DNA of 64,000 bases, taken from an uncultured Victivallis sp. (GTDB taxonomy: Bacteria; Verrucomicrobiota; Lentisphaeria; Victivallales; Victivallaceae). Numbering within the stretch: the stretch's first letter is position 1; each line of letters opens with the position of its first letter. This document shows positions 60,482-64,000 of this stretch, piece by piece. Both the position numbers and the translations under genes were made by a program. The DNA lies in NCBI GenBank assembly GCA_944389895.1, contig CALXOA010000054.1, forward strand, positions 1 through 64,000, read 5' to 3'. The notes below the pieces were generated by a model. That model was not told the origin of the DNA. It saw only the letters and a list, made by a program, of their open reading frames with translations, and did not search any database.

Positions 60482-62626
60482 TCAGCGGCGCCAGAGCGCG
60501 GCGGTTCCCGGGGGGAGGCCGGGGGATCCCGCGAGGAGTTCCGCTTCATACGGCAGTTCCGGGATGGCGGCCGCTTCCCCGAAATTGGCGGCGAAGAGGT
60601 AACTTCGACCCTCACTCACAAATTCCACCAGCCGCAGCAAACCCGCCTGTGGAATGACCCGGAAGGCCGGTTCGGAGAGCATTCCCCCTGCCGCCGCGGC
60701 GAATCCGTCGTCGAGAAGTACGGTTCCCGGGCGGTATCGCCGGTTTTCCAGAGAGACTCCACCGCAGATCTCATCGGCGTAGAGCGACGTCAGCCACGGT
60801 CCGTGCGGTTTGTGGAGGCGGATGGACGGCTGGGCCGGACGGTGAATCGTGAACCCGTCACACCCGTAAATGTGGAAGAGGTTCATTTTTCCGTCGATGC
60901 CGAGACGGTCGGCGAAGATGGTGTGATTGTCCTCACACCCCGGATTCCCCCTGAGTTCCAGATCGGGATGTCCCGGCGCATGGTAGGTGCGCATGGACCC
61001 GTTGAAAAGGTCGTTGGGCAGTTTCACACAGGCGGTTTTTACCATGTCGAGAGTGATTTCCTTGGTGATGCGGGCGTATTCCAGGACGATCATTGTTTTT
61101 GCGTCCGGCAACGCTGCGACGGCAATCCGGTGGCGGGCGTAACTGTAGACTCCTTCCCCCTCGCCAAGCGGATTGCGCTCCTGCCAGTCGGCGGCGCCCC
61201 AGTTGATGAATCCACCCTCGAAGAGGCGGTGATCGCTCTCCCCCTGGGTTAGAACCGGCGTCTGGGTCGAGAGGAGTTCGCCGTGCAGGTTGTTCTGCCA
61301 CTCCGCCATGGAACTCTCGTCCGCCGGAACGCACAGCCCGGTCGGTCCCTGGGCTGCGTGCCAGACGAATGAGCGGACCGCATTGCCGGAACGGTTGAAG
61401 GTCGCGCCGTGAAACTCATCCTGCCATGCGAAGCGCGGATTGATTTCGAATGTGTCGGCATGATCCCGGATCTTGAAACGCCGTCGCCAGTAGGCGCCGT
61501 AGGAGAGACAGAGGATTGCATCGGATTCGAGCCGGGCGTAATAGTAGTAGTTGATCCGGCGGATGTTATCCAGCCGTCTCCCGTAGAACCCGCCGTCTCC
61601 GGTATATGTCGTCTCTTTCCTGACGATATCGAGCCAGTTCCTCTCGAACTGCGCGGCATCACCGTCGTCGAAGAGATCGGCGGCCAGCAGCCAGACCGGA
61701 ATCGCATAATTCTGGCAGTAGGTGTAACGGGCACGGGTGTCGCCTCCGATCCGGAGGAGCCGGCCGTCGGAGAAGGTGAATTTTTTGACCAGTCCCCAGA
61801 GTTCGCGCAGGTGCCAGTAGAGTTCCGGCGGTGGGGTAATTCCCCGGTCTTTGAAGTAGAAGTGGAGCATGGCCAGATTCGACAGAGAGATGACCATGTA
61901 GCCAACGTTGAGATAGCTGTGATGGTCCAGCGACCAGTTCGGCGTGAAATTGAAGCCGACATGCCACTCACGTACCGGGCGGTTGCGGAATTTTGTTTCG
62001 CAGGCGGCGTCGAGCGGATGCGAGAGACCGTTGAGCAGAAATTTCGTGGCTTTCTCAAGGTATTCGGCTGCGCGGGGGGCGTCCGGATAGTCGACTGCGG
62101 TGCGCAGCAGCATGCCCCCGTTCCAGATGTTCGACTCCGGTTTGTTCGGCCCGGTCGCGTGGATCATCGCCGCCTCGACCGGATAGCTGTCGAGGAGCCA
62201 GTCCGATTCCGAGATCATGACCCGTCGCAATCCCTCTCTATCCGCGTCGGTGAGAAAATCCCGGATCGCGTTGACGCCGTGGCTCATGCGCTCCAGGCCG
62301 AGCACACTGATCCAGTGGTGTCCCCACTGTCTTCCGTCGCTGGCTTTGTCGGAACCGGTCAGGTGGGTCGCCAGTGCGTACCGCAGCAGTGCCAGCGCGG
62401 TTTCCCGCACCCCGGCGCGTTCGTTTTCGGGCAGTTCCGGAGCGGTTCCGAGAACTGCCAGCGCAGCGAAAACGTTACAGTTGCTCTGGATCGGCCAGTG
62501 GGCACTCTCCCCGGTGCCGTAACAGGTCAGGCCCGGATTGTATTCCGACGTACGCAGGAACTCCGGCAGCTTCGCAAGCCACGGTTTCATCACATCGATG
62601 TAATCGGAGGCGGAAATTCTTCTCAT
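60482..62626 (-). CDS. Large cytoplasmic protein, alpha/alpha-barrel-like, unknown family
   Basis: The 714-residue product has no signal peptide. The first 400 residues are helix-rich with alternating aromatic pairs (HWPIQSNCNVFAALAVLGTA, WGHHWISVLGLERMSHGVNA, NWSLDHHSYLNVGYMVISL), like toroid glycosidases or lyases. The rest is beta-rich (SYARHRIAVAALPDAKTMIV). No catalytic signature is certain; the DUF2264 group (putative uronyl or polysaccharide enzymes) is a possible relative, which is a guess. ATG 62626 has AAGGAG nine bases ahead. Upstream, two TGTAAACA repeats mark a possible activator site. It is a single-gene unit between the ibrBA pair and the C39-like gene. Confidence 0.7.
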   Translation of the reverse strand: MRRISASDYIDVMKPWLAKLPEFLRTSEYNPGLTCYGTGESAHWPIQSNCNVFAALAVLGTAPELPENERAGVRETALALLRYALATHLTGSDKASDGRQWGHHWISVLGLERMSHGVNAIRDFLTDADREGLRRVMISESDWLLDSYPVEAAMIHATGPNKPESNIWNGGMLLRTAVDYPDAPRAAEYLEKATKFLLNGLSHPLDAACETKFRNRPVREWHVGFNFTPNWSLDHHSYLNVGYMVISLSNLAMLHFYFKDRGITPPPELYWHLRELWGLVKKFTFSDGRLLRIGGDTRARYTYCQNYAIPVWLLAADLFDDGDAAQFERNWLDIVRKETTYTGDGGFYGRRLDNIRRINYYYYARLESDAILCLSYGAYWRRRFKIRDHADTFEINPRFAWQDEFHGATFNRSGNAVRSFVWHAAQGPTGLCVPADESSMAEWQNNLHGELLSTQTPVLTQGESDHRLFEGGFINWGAADWQERNPLGEGEGVYSYARHRIAVAALPDAKTMIVLEYARITKEITLDMVKTACVKLPNDLFNGSMRTYHAPGHPDLELRGNPGCEDNHTIFADRLGIDGKMNLFHIYGCDGFTIHRPAQPSIRLHKPHGPWLTSLYADEICGGVSLENRRYRPGTVLLDDGFAAAAGGMLSEPAFRVIPQAGLLRLVEFVSEGRSYLFAANFGEAAAIPELPYEAELLAGSPGLPPGTAALWRR

Positions 62627-62706
62627 CGCGCTCAACTCCTTCCGGCATTGAAATGAACCTCTTTTAACATATCGCGGAATCGCCGTCAGGGAATGGCGCA
62701 ATCGAC

Positions 62707-62735
62707 TGTTTACATGAATAATTATCTTGTTTACA
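62707..62735. promoter_or_regulatory. Direct repeat TGTTTACA (two copies, 21 bp apart)
   Basis: TGTTTACA occurs at 62707-62714 and 62728-62735, two helical turns apart. They lie upstream of a TATGTT box (62666-62671, minus) for the 714-residue gene, about 50 and 70 bp before the predicted start of transcription. They could bind an activator. Confidence 0.45.
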
Positions 62736-63264
62736 GGATTTTTTCTCCTTCTCGAGTCCAGGCCGGAGAAAATTCGCGCTCTTTGAACAGAGCGGCGAGA
62801 CCGGTGAGTTGTTTGAGACGGAGAATCTCATCCGGATCCATCCCGATGTTCCGGGCGATCCACTGGTCCGTCTTGCCGATGGAAATCAGCTCCGAGACGA
62901 TGGAGGCCATCAGATCGACGTTATGGGATCCCCGGGCACGGTTGTGCCGGATGGTCGAAGCCATCCGCTCTCCGAGCGGCTTGTCGATCACGACCACCGG
63001 CAACAGGCCATGTTCCCGTTCGCGGATCCGTCGTGAAGTCAGCATGACCGAATAACGGTGAAAGCCGTCGACGATCACATAGCGGTCATGCTCGACATCG
63101 TGGTAGCAGACAACCGGCTGGGTGAAACCATCCTCCCAGATTGAGAGCTCCAGCAGGCGCATTTCCGGCGGTGCGACCCGGTTGGGATTGTAGTCGTTGG
63201 CAACGACCTTCTCTACCGGGATGGGAATGACGTTGTAGACCGGACTGCTGGAGAGAGTTTTCAT
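62731..63264 (-). CDS. ibrB: IbrB-like ParB-domain protein
   Basis: The 177-residue product has a ParB/Srx-like nuclease domain: PVEKVVANDYNPNRVAPPEM, SIWEDGFTQPVVCY, YVIVDGFHRYSVML and IRHNRARGSHN carry the usual Asn-Pro, Gly-Phe-His and Arg residues. A helical tail follows with TDQWIARNIGMDPDEILRLK. This matches IbrB, which with IbrA activates prophage-encoded gene expression in E. coli. ATG 63264 has GAGGT ahead and lies 8 bp from the ibrA stop, so the two are co-transcribed. Whether it cuts or binds DNA here is unknown. Confidence 0.85.
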   Translation of the reverse strand: MKTLSSSPVYNVIPIPVEKVVANDYNPNRVAPPEMRLLELSIWEDGFTQPVVCYHDVEHDRYVIVDGFHRYSVMLTSRRIREREHGLLPVVVIDKPLGERMASTIRHNRARGSHNVDLMASIVSELISIGKTDQWIARNIGMDPDEILRLKQLTGLAALFKEREFSPAWTREGEKIL

Positions 63265-63272
63265 GACGGACC

Positions 63273-64000
63273 TCACAAATTCCTGTATTTTTCGATCAGT
63301 TCCTTCTGGCGCCGGGTCAGATCCTGGGTGACGCCGAAGGAGAGGCTGCGGCAGATGAAGTCGTTTTTGATGATGCACATGGCCATGCGCTTCCAGGTCA
63401 GAAGGTCTTTTTTCGTGTCGAGTTCCGGGATCTCGTCGGCGATCTTCCGGAATCGTATCACCTCCTTGTCTCCGGAGCCGCGACGGCTGAAAGCGTGGGT
63501 ATTTTCGATCTTGTCCGGGTGTTCCTTTTCGAGAAACTCGACGTAATCGCTGTTCAGCGGACAACCGGTCCGATTCCAGTAGCGGATGAATTTGACGAAC
63601 TTGCGACGGTAGTGGGCCGCCGTCTCCGGAGGAAGGGTGTCGAGCAGAAATTTGGTGAAACTCTTCCAGGTGTGGTTGGTCGGCAGGCGATAGTTGTTCC
63701 CCAGAAGCCTGGTTCCGGTGTAGAGATTGCCGAAATTGGCTCCGGAAACGCGGTTGACCACCCGGGCCCACGTATCCGGTTCGATCACCCGGAACAGGTT
63801 GAGTCCCGCCTTCGCCTCGTTGCCGAAAGGTTCATCCACCCGCATCCGGTGGATGCTGATCCCGGCCTTGTAAAAGAGGTCGTAAAGGCGGTTGTAATCT
63901 TTTTCGAAGCGCCCGTTGTAGGTCCAGATGTCCTCGACCCTCCAGTCGTAGAGCGGGTAGAAGTTGTAGGAGTTTCTGCCGTTGCGTGTGGAGTAGATCA
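63273..64000 (-). CDS. ibrA: IbrA-like PAPS-reductase-family protein (DUF3440), N-terminal part outside the window
   Basis: The frame stays open to the window edge, so about 242 C-terminal residues are seen. The visible part begins IYSTRNGRNSYNFYPLYDWR and continues VEDIWTYNGRFEKDYNRLYD. It goes on to EPFGNEAKAGLNLFRVIEPD and KFVKFIRYWNRTGCPLNSDY. This fits the C-terminal half of IbrA/DUF3440 proteins, whose N-terminal half is a PP-loop PAPS-reductase-like domain, here outside the window. IbrA acts with IbrB; the biochemical reaction is not established. It overlaps nothing and ends 8 bp before ibrB. Base use does not stand out from the neighbours. Confidence 0.85.
   Translation of the reverse strand, partial: IYSTRNGRNSYNFYPLYDWRVEDIWTYNGRFEKDYNRLYDLFYKAGISIHRMRVDEPFGNEAKAGLNLFRVIEPDTWARVVNRVSGANFGNLYTGTRLLGNNYRLPTNHTWKSFTKFLLDTLPPETAAHYRRKFVKFIRYWNRTGCPLNSDYVEFLEKEHPDKIENTHAFSRRGSGDKEVIRFRKIADEIPELDTKKDLLTWKRMAMCIIKNDFICRSLSFGVTQDLTRRQKELIEKYRNL

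Noticed and set aside
1..64000. CRISPR arrays, insertion sequences and rRNA genes
   Set aside because: No regularly spaced repeats, transposase signatures with terminal repeats, or rRNA sequence were found on reading both strands.

Overview
The window reads as a chromosomal segment of a GC-rich Gram-negative polysaccharide degrader. It is most like the Lentisphaerota (Victivallis-type) within the PVC group. The reasons are: several stand-alone prepilin-like proteins beginning [15 protein letters not shown] placed beside glycosidases, GntR-HTH/periplasmic-binding-protein regulators, many Sec- or lipoprotein-exported glycoside hydrolases, a GspHIJK-like pseudopilin operon, and housekeeping argH, rpsB and tsf. 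The taxonomic placement is an inference from gene content; no rRNA gene is present.

Layout. 0-7.7 kb (+): the 3' end of an exported glycosidase-like gene, a very large exported protein of unknown family, then a VOC protein, a GH29 alpha-L-fucosidase and a small membrane protein. 7.7-10.4 kb: an SDR/epimerase (-), a DUF4349 lipoprotein (+) and tRNA-Met. 10.4-18.2 kb (-): carbohydrate module 1, with a GntR/PBP regulator, a clan GH-A hydrolase carrying an inserted domain, a prepilin, a second clan GH-A hydrolase and a decayed prepilin relic. 18.4-19.6 kb (+): an unknown protein and arfB. 19.6-24.1 kb (-): a sugar isomerase-like TIM barrel, a phosphoesterase-TIM fusion, an MBL-fold hydrolase and an orphan histidine kinase. 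24.2-25.4 kb (+): an exported propeller-like protein. 25.5-32.5 kb (-): carbohydrate module 2, with regulator, prepilin, GH20 hexosaminidase, a CBM9-like protein and an orphan solute-binding protein.

32.6-35.6 kb is a small phage-like island: a double-HTH S24 repressor faces a four-gene operon that includes a Rad52-type annealing protein, across an AT-rich control region with an inverted repeat. 35.7-40.8 kb holds housekeeping genes (zinc ribbon, argH, rpsB-tsf, an ABM monooxygenase, a TerB-like protein). 40.8-46.5 kb (-) is the gspH-I-J-K-like operon with an unusually large GspK-like member. 46.7-47.6 kb (+) carries an FKBP and a 32-residue basic protein. 47.6-52.2 kb is a uronate locus (GH-A hydrolase, SDR, uxaC, divergent iclR). 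52.2-59.0 kb has a polysaccharide deacetylase with a long leader, then a + operon of phosphohexomutase, HAD phosphatase, PHP protein and aldo-keto reductase. 59.0-64.0 kb (-) holds a C39-like peptidase, a large alpha/alpha-barrel protein and an ibrB-ibrA pair cut by the window end.

How it fits together: the two regulator-prepilin-hydrolase modules look like separately induced glycan-use units. In each, the regulator gene has a near-consensus sigma70 promoter (17-bp spacer) bracketed by AT-rich repeats, which suggests autoregulation. Sugars released by the exported enzymes would feed the cytoplasmic fucosidase, uronate and phosphohexomutase enzymes. The pseudopilins and prepilin-like proteins suggest a type II secretion or pilus-like surface apparatus that serves the exported enzymes.
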